Positions 1 to 5,917 of a DNA stretch of 10,670 nt are shown in pieces. Below the pieces are notes generated by a model. That model did no database searches, had not been told where the DNA came from, and saw only the letters and a program-made list of their open reading frames with translations. Position numbers and translations under genes: made by a program. This DNA comes from JBCCGE01 sp039029455 (GTDB lineage: Bacteria; Pseudomonadota; Gammaproteobacteria; Arenicellales; Poriferihabitantaceae): contig JBCCGE010000106.1 of NCBI GenBank assembly GCA_039029455.1, positions 1 to 10,670 on the forward strand. The letters run 5' to 3'. How positions within the stretch are numbered: position 1 is the first letter of the stretch; each line of letters opens with the position of its first letter.

Positions 1-89
1 AGCAGACGGACATCGCTTCGGAGTTCATCCGGCATAGTGTTCAACGAGTTCCGGAGTAACGGAGCAGATTTTTCGATTTCAGCCGACAC
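1..89 (-). CDS. possible start of a divergent gene, cut by the left edge
   Basis: One reverse frame is open from an in-frame stop (123-125) to the left edge. Candidate starts are GTG at 87-89 and ATG at 33-35. The peptide from the GTG is hydrophilic and helix-like (VSAEIEKSAPLLRNSLNT, then MPDELRSDVRL), which looks more like real protein than the serine-rich forward frames over the same bases. There is no good ribosome binding site: a GGAA lies about 14 nt before the ATG, too far to be convincing. At most 41 codons including the open part upstream are visible, and I recognise no family. If real, the gene would be transcribed away from lepA and the space between them would be a divergent promoter region. 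It may equally be a chance open frame. Confidence 0.18.
   Translation of the reverse strand, partial: MSAEIEKSAPLLRNSLNTMPDELRSDVRL
3..20 (+). repeat. near-direct repeat, copy 1
   Basis: The sequence CAGACGGACATCGCTTCG recurs at 285-301 as CAGACGGATATGCTTCG, with one substitution and one missing base, about 282 nt apart. A looser relative, GGATAACGCTTC, lies at 168-179. Flanking bases of the two main copies do not match, so the similarity stops at the unit. The role is unknown; repeated operator sites are one possibility. Confidence 0.4.
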
Positions 90-147
90 TGTTGCGGTTT
101 TAAGTTTGAATGCGAGCGGATTTTACCTGACCTGCATCCGCAATTTA

Positions 148-159
148 TGGCTGCAGCCA
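148..159. repeat. 12-bp perfect palindrome
   Basis: TGGCTGCAGCCA reads the same on both strands. It does not extend further as a perfect dyad and has no loop, so it is not a terminator. It could be a dimeric regulator's half-site pair or chance: a 12-bp palindrome somewhere in a region this size is not very improbable. Confidence 0.3.
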
Positions 160-268
160 AAGTGAATGGATAACGCTTCCTTTGGGCAATGATTACAACC
201 TGCCGTAAGTAATTTGAACTCGTGCCCGATTTTTGAGCGGAAAAACACCGATTTACATTACAAAACGT

Positions 269-274
269 TAGAAT
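269..274 (+). promoter_or_regulatory. weak -10-like element upstream of lepA
   Basis: TAGAAT differs from the sigma-70 consensus TATAAT at one position and lies about 80 nt before the lepA start. No good -35 hexamer sits 16-18 nt upstream; TTTACA at 252-257 is only 11 nt away, too close. The hexamer lies inside a short inverted repeat, AAACG (263-267) and CGTTT (280-284), which could be an operator or coincidence. It is the best promoter candidate seen for the forward cluster, but it is weak. Confidence 0.22.
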
Positions 275-284
275 CGCGGCGTTT

Positions 285-301
285 CAGACGGATATGCTTC
301 G
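285..301 (+). repeat. near-direct repeat, copy 2
   Basis: CAGACGGATATGCTTCG, the partner of the copy at 3-20. It lies downstream of the putative -10 hexamer (269-274) and 54 nt before the lepA start codon, so it would be in the lepA 5' leader if that promoter is real. Confidence 0.4.
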
Positions 302-355
302 TATGGCACCCATGATGCGGTCTGAACGGATAACAGCAGTTCCCAGGTTTAGACG

Positions 356-2161
356 TTGAACGACCAATCTAAAATCAGAAATTTCGCCATCATTGCTCAT
401 GTCGATCATGGTAAATCGACACTGGCTGACAGGTTTATACAGATTTGCGGGGGTCTTGAAGACCGCGAGATGAAAGAACAGGTGCTGGATTCGATGGAAA
501 TCGAGCGTGAAAGGGGTATCACGATCAAGGCCCAAAGTGTCACTTTGGACTATCGATCTGACGATGGCGAAATCTATCAACTGAATTTTATTGATACGCC
601 AGGTCATGTCGACTTCTCTTATGAAGTGTCAAGATCGTTAACGGCTTGTGAGGGCGCGCTTTTGGTCGTCGATGCGGCACAGGGCGTTGAAGCGCAAACA
701 GTTGCGAATTGCTACACCGCAGTGGATCTGGGTTTAACAGTGATTCCGGTGCTCAACAAAATCGATTTGCCTGCGGCAGAACCGGACCGGGTGCTGCAGG
801 AAATTGAAGACGTGATTGGAATAGACAGCACGGATGCGCTCACGGTCAGTGCCAAAACAGGTGAAGGTGTCGCTGCAGTCCTGGAGGCAATCGTTCGGGA
901 CCTGCCGCCTCCTGAGGGTGACGAAAGTGGTCCGCTATCCGCACTAGTACTGGACTCATGGTTTGATAACTATCTGGGAGTTGTATCGCTGATCCGCATT
1001 ATGAACGGTCGACTTGAGGATGCTAAGACCAGAATTCGGATGATGTCTGGTGGTCAGGACTACCTGCTAGAAAAAATAGGGATATTCACCCCAAAGGCTG
1101 AAGAGGTTAAGTTGCTGCCAACCGGGAGTGTGGGCTATCTCATTGCAGGGCTGAAAGAAGTCAAGGCTGCAAGGGTTGGCGATACCATCACTTTGAGTCG
1201 AACACCTGCAGAGCGGCCACTTCCCGGATTTCGGGAAATCAAACCAACCGTATTTGCCGGCCTTTATCCGATCAATAGTGCGGATTTTGAGGCGTTTCGG
1301 GTGGCGTTGGATAAACTCAGTCTGAACGATTCAGCGCTTTCGTTTGAACCGGAGTCATCGCAGGCATTGGGCTTTGGTTTTCGCTGTGGGTTTCTTGGCA
1401 TGCTCCATATGGAAATCGTTCAGGAGCGACTGGAGCGAGAGTACAATCTCGATCTGATAACCACGGCCCCTACGGTTGTGTACGAGGTGCGGCTTAAAAA
1501 TGGCGATATTTTGAATATTGATAATCCTGCTGCGCTTCCGGATCCATCAAAAATTGAGCAGGTCTATGAACCCTTTATTTCTGCGCGAATCCTGGTGCCG
1601 CACGATCATGTTGGAGCCGTGCTGACACTTTGCGTTGAAAAGCGTGGGGTACAAAAGAATATTCACTATCACGGACGGCAGGTAATGCTCGATTTTGAAA
1701 TGCCGTTAAACGAGGTGGTCCTGGACTTCTTCGACCAGATGAAGTCCGTCAGTCGTGGCTACGCGTCTCTGGATTATGAATTTATTGGCAACAGAGCTGC
1801 CGATATGGTGAAAGTGGATGTTTTGATAAACGGTGACCGAGTAGATCCGCTTGCTGTTTTAATACACCGCGATCAAAGCATGTATCGGGGCAGGGAGCTG
1901 GTAAAACGTATGCGTGGTCTGATACCGCGTCAGATGTATGATGTTGCAATACAGGCGGCGATCGGATCAAAGATAATTTCACGTGAGACGGTTAAAGCAC
2001 TGCGAAAGAATGTAACCGCCAAATGCTACGGTGGAGATATCACACGGAAGCGCAAGCTGCTGGAAAAACAAAAGGCCGGGAAAAAACGCATGAAGCAGAT
2101 TGGTTCAGTTGAGATTCCGCAGGAAGCGTTCCTATCTGTCCTCAAGGTTGATCGGGACTGA
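356..2161 (+). CDS. lepA: elongation factor 4 (LepA/EF4), ribosome-associated GTPase
   Basis: EF4 is a translational GTPase that binds ribosomes and has been linked to back-translocation and to translation initiation or 30S assembly. The protein is 601 aa, essentially the E. coli length. The N-terminal G domain shows G1 AHVDHGKST (14-22), G2 RGIT (53-56), G3 DTPGH (80-84), G4 NKID (134-137) and G5 SAK (165-167). The EF-G-like domains follow. The C-terminus is the LepA-specific basic domain, with GGDITRKRKLLEKQKAGKKR near residues 558-577. The TTG start is forced: an in-frame TAG lies at 350-352, only one codon upstream, and the conserved IRNFAIIAHVDHGK begins at residue 7. The ribosome binding site is poor (CAGG at 344-347, 8 nt before the start). 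It is the first gene of the forward cluster, 123 nt ahead of lepB, the same pairing as in E. coli. Confidence 0.97.
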   Translation: MNDQSKIRNFAIIAHVDHGKSTLADRFIQICGGLEDREMKEQVLDSMEIERERGITIKAQSVTLDYRSDDGEIYQLNFIDTPGHVDFSYEVSRSLTACEGALLVVDAAQGVEAQTVANCYTAVDLGLTVIPVLNKIDLPAAEPDRVLQEIEDVIGIDSTDALTVSAKTGEGVAAVLEAIVRDLPPPEGDESGPLSALVLDSWFDNYLGVVSLIRIMNGRLEDAKTRIRMMSGGQDYLLEKIGIFTPKAEEVKLLPTGSVGYLIAGLKEVKAARVGDTITLSRTPAERPLPGFREIKPTVFAGLYPINSADFEAFRVALDKLSLNDSALSFEPESSQALGFGFRCGFLGMLHMEIVQERLEREYNLDLITTAPTVVYEVRLKNGDILNIDNPAALPDPSKIEQVYEPFISARILVPHDHVGAVLTLCVEKRGVQKNIHYHGRQVMLDFEMPLNEVVLDFFDQMKSVSRGYASLDYEFIGNRAADMVKVDVLINGDRVDPLAVLIHRDQSMYRGRELVKRMRGLIPRQMYDVAIQAAIGSKIISRETVKALRKNVTAKCYGGDITRKRKLLEKQKAGKKRMKQIGSVEIPQEAFLSVLKVDRD

Positions 2162-2215
2162 GAATTCAGCGTTCTGAACCACTTCGCCGACGCAGGCGTA
2201 TTTCCACACCTAATT

Positions 2216-2224
2216 TGATATGAT
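2216..2224 (+). promoter_or_regulatory. possible extended -10 promoter for lepB and downstream genes
   Basis: TGATATGAT combines an extended TGn motif with TATGAT, a 5/6 match to the sigma-70 -10 consensus. It lies about 60 nt before the lepB start, in the longest gap (123 nt) of the forward cluster. No recognisable -35 hexamer is seen, which extended -10 promoters tolerate. If active it would let lepB to recO be expressed separately from lepA. Confidence 0.35.
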
Positions 2225-2274
2225 CCGCGCTGCGTTCGGCAAAATCCTTCGTATATCCCCAAACACGAAATTTC

Positions 2275-2278
2275 GGAG
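2275..2278 (+). promoter_or_regulatory. ribosome binding site that fixes the lepB TTG start
   Basis: GGAG lies 6 nt before the TTG at 2285-2287. It supports this unusual start over later in-frame codons, which would remove the first membrane segment. Confidence 0.7.
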
Positions 2279-2284
2279 CTTAAT

Positions 2285-3076
2285 TTGGATTTTTCACTTA
2301 TCCTGCTGATTGGATTGGTTGTGACCGGTGTTGTCTCTTTGATTTATCGTCTCGCCTTTGAGCGTTCCGGTTCTGCTGTGACCGCATCATCGGCCGGGTC
2401 CTCAAGCTCCATTGAAGATTCAAAGTCCTTACCGACAATTGTGGAATACGCGCGGGCACTGTTCCCGGTTATTCTGATCGTTTTTGTGCTGCGTTCCTTT
2501 ATTGTTGAACCCTTCCGAATTCCTTCCGGCTCCATGTTACCGACACTCAGAATTGGTGATCTGATCCTGGTGAATAAATTTTCATACGGGCTCCGACTGC
2601 CTGTGGTCCATCAAAAATTAATCCCCACAGGCGAACCGGAGAGAGGGGATGTGATGGTGTTTCGGTACCCAAGGGATCCCAAGCTTAACTTTATTAAGCG
2701 GGTTGTGGGCCTCCCCGGTGATACCTTGAAATACGAGGGCAAGATGCTTACCGTGAACGGCAATCCCGTCGAGCGTATTGAGGCCGGTGTTTATCAGTAC
2801 GATCAAAAAAACCTCCAGGGCAGGGCGGCGAGTCAGTTTTTGGAATCACTGGATTCTGCAACTTACAACGTACTCATCGATGACAAAGTAGGCGGACGAG
2901 ATATGGAGGTAACTGTCCCTGATGGCCATTACTTTGTGATGGGAGACAATCGAGATCACAGCAACGACAGCCGCTACTGGCGCTTTGTTCCGGAGCAGAA
3001 TGTTGTTGGAAAAGCATTTTTCATCTGGTTCAATATCAGTGGCGAATGGAACAGAATCGGTTCAACGATCCAGTAG
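2285..3076 (+). CDS. lepB: signal peptidase I (leader peptidase)
   Basis: The membrane-bound serine protease that removes signal peptides from exported proteins. The protein is 263 aa, shorter than the 324-aa E. coli enzyme. Membrane segment 1 covers about residues 3-22. A serine-rich cytoplasmic stretch (about 28-48) follows, then membrane segment 2 (about 58-74), and the rest is the periplasmic catalytic domain. Box B, EPFRIPSGSMLPTL, holds the catalytic Ser83. Box D, FIKRVVGLPGD, holds the general base Lys138. Box E, GDNRDHSNDSR, spans 220-230. Ser and Lys are both present, so it should be active. The start is TTG with GGAG at good spacing. It lies 123 nt after lepA and 25 nt before the DUF4845 gene. 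A possible internal promoter precedes it (2216-2224). Confidence 0.97.
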   Translation: MDFSLILLIGLVVTGVVSLIYRLAFERSGSAVTASSAGSSSSIEDSKSLPTIVEYARALFPVILIVFVLRSFIVEPFRIPSGSMLPTLRIGDLILVNKFSYGLRLPVVHQKLIPTGEPERGDVMVFRYPRDPKLNFIKRVVGLPGDTLKYEGKMLTVNGNPVERIEAGVYQYDQKNLQGRAASQFLESLDSATYNVLIDDKVGGRDMEVTVPDGHYFVMGDNRDHSNDSRYWRFVPEQNVVGKAFFIWFNISGEWNRIGSTIQ

Positions 3077-3089
3077 TCGAGCGAACAAT

Positions 3090-3093
3090 GGGG
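3090..3093 (+). promoter_or_regulatory. weak ribosome binding site for the DUF4845 gene
   Basis: GGGG lies 8 nt before the ATG at 3102. It favours that start over reading the same frame back into the 3' end of lepB, where it stays open to 2985 but yields a peptide with no family likeness. Confidence 0.4.
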
Positions 3094-3101
3094 TATTCAG
3101 C

Positions 3102-3545
3102 ATGATTCCGAATAAGGCCGAAACAAAAGCAGTTTACAAAAGTAGCTTTCCACGCGGAGCACGTTCCACTGCTCTGTATTACCAGCGCGGCCTGACGTTT
3201 TGGGGGTTTGTCTGGGGTGCGGCATTTTTCATTATCCTGACAATTGGAGCAGTGAAAGCAATACCGCCGTATATGAACAATCACAAAATCAACAAGGGTC
3301 TGCATGCATTGATTGACGAGCCGGGAATTCAGACTATGGCACGACGACGGATGCTGCGACTGCTAAACAGAAAGCTCAATATCGACTACGCTGACGACGT
3401 TGTAAACCTAAATAAGGCGTTCAAGGTTAAGAAGATCAAAGGTCAGCGACAACTTTCAGTGAACTACGAGGTTGTAGTACCACTTGCATACAACGCCAAT
3501 TTTTTGTTCGATTTTACAAACGAAGTCATTGTTCCTCCCAAGTAA
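3102..3545 (+). CDS. DUF4845 family small membrane protein
   Basis: A 147-aa protein of unknown function. The N-terminus (about 1-30) is basic, ending in YYQRGLT, and leads into one hydrophobic segment (about 31-53, FWGFVWGAAFFIILTIGAV). A soluble part follows, with KAIPPYMNN just after the membrane and VNYEVVVPLAYNANFLFDF near the C-terminus. This pattern (QRG before the membrane helix, an IPxYxxN-like stretch after it, a closing YEVxVPLxxN strand pair) is what I know of the DUF4845 family, recurrent between lepB and rnc in beta- and gammaproteobacteria. The membrane helix resembles a pilin-like N-terminus, but no prepilin cleavage site is obvious. The ATG start gives the normal family length. 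Neighbours are lepB 25 nt upstream and rnc 24 nt downstream. A role in export or envelope is inferred from context only. Confidence 0.85.
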   Translation: MIPNKAETKAVYKSSFPRGARSTALYYQRGLTFWGFVWGAAFFIILTIGAVKAIPPYMNNHKINKGLHALIDEPGIQTMARRRMLRLLNRKLNIDYADDVVNLNKAFKVKKIKGQRQLSVNYEVVVPLAYNANFLFDFTNEVIVPPK

Positions 3546-3569
3546 TCGTATTCATAACACCACGTCAAA

Positions 3570-4244
3570 GTGATTGTGGACATCACTAAGATCGAACGAA
3601 CACTCGGATACCGATTCCAAGACACCGGATTGCTAAGGAAAGCACTCACCCATCGAAGTCACGCCAGCGAGAATTATGAACGTCTGGAATTTCTCGGTGA
3701 CTCGGTACTGGGCGCGGTGGTGTCAATCCATCTTTATCGCCAGTTTCACCGCCATACAGAAGGCGATCTGACGAAAATGCGAGCTAGAATCGTCCGGGGT
3801 ACAACGCTTGCTCAAATCGCCAGGCGGCTTTCTCTCTCGGAGTTTGTCCTGTTGGGTTCTGGTGAACTAAAAAGTGGGGGGCAAAGACGAGACTCCATTC
3901 TGGCAGACACTCTTGAAGCCATAATAGGCGCTGTTTTTCTCGATGGCGGCCTTGAATCAGCAGAAGATTGTATTGACCGCTGGTTCCATGAAGAACTCAG
4001 CGCAGTGTCCGAGTACAACGCTAAGGATCCAAAGACGACATTGCAGGAACACGTTCAGAAAAGCGGGGGCGATTTGCCGGTCTACGAGGTTTTATCGCAG
4101 CAGGGACCGGCACATGATCCGGTTTTCAGGGTTGTCTGTAGTCTGGTTGAAATCAATGTCAGTGCAGAAGCGTCGGGTTCCAGTCGCAAGCAAGCCGAGC
4201 AGAATGCGGCTGCGAAAGTACTGGGCAAAATTAATGTCGACTGA
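3570..4244 (+). CDS. rnc: ribonuclease III
   Basis: The double-strand-specific endoribonuclease that cuts rRNA precursors and many structured mRNAs, acting as a dimer with Mg2+. The protein is 224 aa (E. coli 226). The RNase III domain has the signature ERLEFLGDS (37-45). The metal-binding and catalytic residues expected from E. coli are all present: Glu37, Glu40, Asp44, Glu64, Asp113 and Glu116. GELKSGGQRRDSILADTLEA (98-117) is highly conserved. A dsRNA-binding domain spans about 153-222 and ends in GSSRKQAEQNAAAKVL. The start is GTG at 3570; GTG at 3576, two codons later, is a possible alternative, and neither has a clear ribosome binding site. The gene follows DUF4845 by 24 nt and its last 11 nt overlap era, the usual rnc-era coupling. 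Confidence 0.96.
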   Translation: MIVDITKIERTLGYRFQDTGLLRKALTHRSHASENYERLEFLGDSVLGAVVSIHLYRQFHRHTEGDLTKMRARIVRGTTLAQIARRLSLSEFVLLGSGELKSGGQRRDSILADTLEAIIGAVFLDGGLESAEDCIDRWFHEELSAVSEYNAKDPKTTLQEHVQKSGGDLPVYEVLSQQGPAHDPVFRVVCSLVEINVSAEASGSSRKQAEQNAAAKVLGKINVD

Positions 4245-5133
4245 CAACTCCAGATTTGGTTTTGTCGCAATTGCGGGGGCGCCGAATGTCGGAAAGTCCA
4301 CTTTACTGAACGCGATGATAGGTCAGAAGCTGGCGATAACGTCAAGACGACCGCAAACTACACGACATCGTATTCTGGGCATTCGTAATGAAGACACTGC
4401 TCAAATTGTATTTGTCGATACTCCGGGACTTCACACCGATCACCAAAAAACACTGAATCGCGTGATCAATAAAACTGCGGTTGACAGCGTGACCGACGTC
4501 GATGTCCTTTTGTTTGTCATTGACTCAAATGGTTGGAGTCGAAGTTCTGAGACCGCTCTGCGATTTATTGAGGATTTGAACGTACCCAAAATACTGCTGA
4601 TCAATAAAATCGATCGTTTGGCAAAGCGCGAACGACTACTGCCTATAATTGATGATTCCTCGAATAGATTGAAATTTCGTGAAATCATACCCGTATCTGC
4701 ACTTAAAGAAGAGGGCATTGATACTGTCGTAGCCGCGGTGATTGACTGTCTGCCGGTCGGTAGTGCCGGGTTTCCTCAGGAACAGATTACCGACAGATCG
4801 GTACGATTTATTGCGGCTGAACTCATTCGGGAACAGCTTTTCCATCTGCTGGGACAGGAGTTGCCCTACGAATCTGCAGTTGAAATCACCCGGTTTGACG
4901 AGGCCGACACGGACAGATCCGAAATCGATGCGACAATCTGGGTCGAAAAGTCTGGACAAAAAGCCATATTAATCGGCAAAGGTGGTAGTCACATCAAACG
5001 AATTGGGCAGCAGGCGCGCATGCAAATCGAGCAACAGCTCGATACTCGAGTCCATCTGCAACTCTGGGTAAAACAACGTAAGGGTTGGGCCGACAACCTC
5101 AAACATCTCAACGCTCTGGGTTACTCGGAATAA
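4234..5133 (+). CDS. era: GTPase Era, 16S rRNA/30S maturation factor
   Basis: An essential GTPase that binds the 3' end of 16S rRNA and assists 30S assembly. The protein is 299 aa (E. coli 301). The G domain shows G1 GAPNVGKST (15-23), the Era switch I motif RRPQTTRHR (38-46), G3 DTPG (62-65), G4 NKID (124-127) and G5 SAL (155-157). The C-terminal KH RNA-binding domain includes LIGKGGSHIKRIG (246-258) and ends in VKQRKGWADN. The ATG at 4234-4236 lies inside the last codons of rnc, an 11-nt overlap. The same frame is open back to 3943 within rnc, but that stretch is unrelated to Era. No strong ribosome binding site is seen, so translational coupling to rnc is likely. recO begins 11 nt after the stop. 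Confidence 0.97.
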   Translation: MSTDNSRFGFVAIAGAPNVGKSTLLNAMIGQKLAITSRRPQTTRHRILGIRNEDTAQIVFVDTPGLHTDHQKTLNRVINKTAVDSVTDVDVLLFVIDSNGWSRSSETALRFIEDLNVPKILLINKIDRLAKRERLLPIIDDSSNRLKFREIIPVSALKEEGIDTVVAAVIDCLPVGSAGFPQEQITDRSVRFIAAELIREQLFHLLGQELPYESAVEITRFDEADTDRSEIDATIWVEKSGQKAILIGKGGSHIKRIGQQARMQIEQQLDTRVHLQLWVKQRKGWADNLKHLNALGYSE

Positions 5134-5144
5134 CTGCGATATCC

Positions 5145-5897
5145 ATGCGTATAAACCAGCAACCAGCGTTCATACTGCACACCAGACCCTATTCTGAAAC
5201 GAGTTTACTGCTGGACGTATTCACACACGAACACGGTCGATTGATGCTGCTTGCGAAAGGAGCACGACGCAGAAAGTCCAATCGGCGGGGAATGCTGCTG
5301 CAGTTTCGTCCACTCCTCATGGGTTGGTCAGGCAAAGGTCAGCTGCCGGTGCTTACAGGAGTCGAACAGATCGCAAGAGTGGATGAATTGTCCGGATCGG
5401 CGCGCTCAGGCGCATATTATATGAATGAATTGTTGCTGAAGCTGTTGCATCGTCATGACCCCCATGAAGCTCTGTTCACATGCTACGCCAACACATTGGC
5501 CTCTTTGGGTAACGAAGATTCAATACATCAATCTCTGAGATTGTTTGAAAAATCACTCCTTGATGAAATTGGGTTCGGCTTGATTCTCGACCATGATTCC
5601 GACACAGGTGAAGCGATAGAACCGGAAGCTGACTATGTTTACCATTTTGATAAGGGTCCTGTTCGTTGTGCTGATGATGCAACGGATGTGCAGCCGGTAA
5701 AGACGATTCGTGGAAGTACTTTACTGGCGTTGTATCGAAATCAGCTGGACAATAAAAATGCGTCGCAGCAGGTTCACTGGATAACAGCGAACGCGTTGCG
5801 GAATCCGTTGAACAACCGTGAATTAAAAACTCGACGGGTAGTTCGGGAGATGGTCGAGTTTCGAAAGCAGTCGCTGTCGATGTTTCAACAGAATTGA
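5145..5897 (+). CDS. recO: DNA repair protein RecO
   Basis: RecO works with RecR (and RecF) to load RecA on SSB-coated single-stranded DNA and to anneal strands in gap repair. The protein is 250 aa (E. coli 242). The N-terminal OB-fold region starts PAFILHTRPYSETSLLLDVF (7-26), followed by GRLMLLAKGARRRKS (31-45), the typical basic RecO signature. The C-terminal helical part carries YYMNELLLKLL near 92-102 and LRLFEKSLLDEIGF, matching the INELL and RRFELALLGHLGYG elements of E. coli RecO. No four-cysteine zinc site is present, as in E. coli. ATG at 5145 is chosen: the frame is open back into era to 5085, but family similarity begins a few residues after this Met. The ribosome binding site is weak and coupling to era (11-nt gap) is plausible. 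Confidence 0.93.
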   Translation: MRINQQPAFILHTRPYSETSLLLDVFTHEHGRLMLLAKGARRRKSNRRGMLLQFRPLLMGWSGKGQLPVLTGVEQIARVDELSGSARSGAYYMNELLLKLLHRHDPHEALFTCYANTLASLGNEDSIHQSLRLFEKSLLDEIGFGLILDHDSDTGEAIEPEADYVYHFDKGPVRCADDATDVQPVKTIRGSTLLALYRNQLDNKNASQQVHWITANALRNPLNNRELKTRRVVREMVEFRKQSLSMFQQN

Positions 5898-5901
5898 TCA
5901 G

Positions 5902-5906
5902 AAGGG
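5902..5906 (+). promoter_or_regulatory. ribosome binding site for the DUF2130 gene
   Basis: AAGGG lies 11 nt before ATG 5918-5920, at the long end of useful spacing. A competing TTG at 5894-5896 overlaps the recO stop (TTGA), but it has no ribosome binding site and adds eight residues outside the usual family start. Confidence 0.45.
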
Positions 5907-5917
5907 CAGAAAACTAT

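Larger units (their letters stand above)
1..355. other. gene-poor region upstream of lepA
   Basis: No gene can be assigned with confidence in this stretch. In the forward direction one frame is open from the left edge to a TGA at 163-165, a second to a TAA at 57-59 and a third to a TAG at 35-37; none of the peptides resembles a family I know. In many gammaproteobacteria a DegQ/MucD-type protease gene lies just before lepA, but the short forward tails here do not look like the end of such a protein. The region does contain a near-direct repeat (3-20 and 285-301), a 12-bp palindrome (148-159) and a weak promoter-like hexamer (269-274). The most likely reading, by inference, is the lepA leader plus the end or start of an unseen neighbour at the left edge. 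Confidence 0.6.

Noticed and set aside
252..274. TTTACA paired with TAGAAT as a full sigma-70 promoter
   Set aside because: The spacing is only 11 nt, far from the 16-18 nt needed; only the -10 hexamer was kept, as a weak candidate.
284..607. 107-codon reverse open frame over the lepA start
   Set aside because: It overlaps the conserved G-domain coding sequence of lepA, and its peptide is unrecognisable.
2165..2198. Two small hairpins after lepA (TTCAG/CTGAA and CGCC/GGCG) as a terminator
   Set aside because: The stems are only five and four pairs, with no T-run, and lie within a cluster that probably reads through.
2985..3101. Upstream extension of the DUF4845 frame into the 3' end of lepB
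   Set aside because: The first 39 residues are unlike the family, and a better start with GGGG spacing exists at 3102.
3943..4233. Upstream extension of the era frame through rnc
   Set aside because: It would add 97 residues with no Era likeness; the ATG at 4234 gives the normal length and begins just before the G1 motif.
5894..5917. TTG start overlapping the recO stop for the DUF2130 gene
   Set aside because: It has no ribosome binding site and adds eight residues ahead of the usual family start; the ATG at 5918 is preferred, though reinitiation cannot be excluded.
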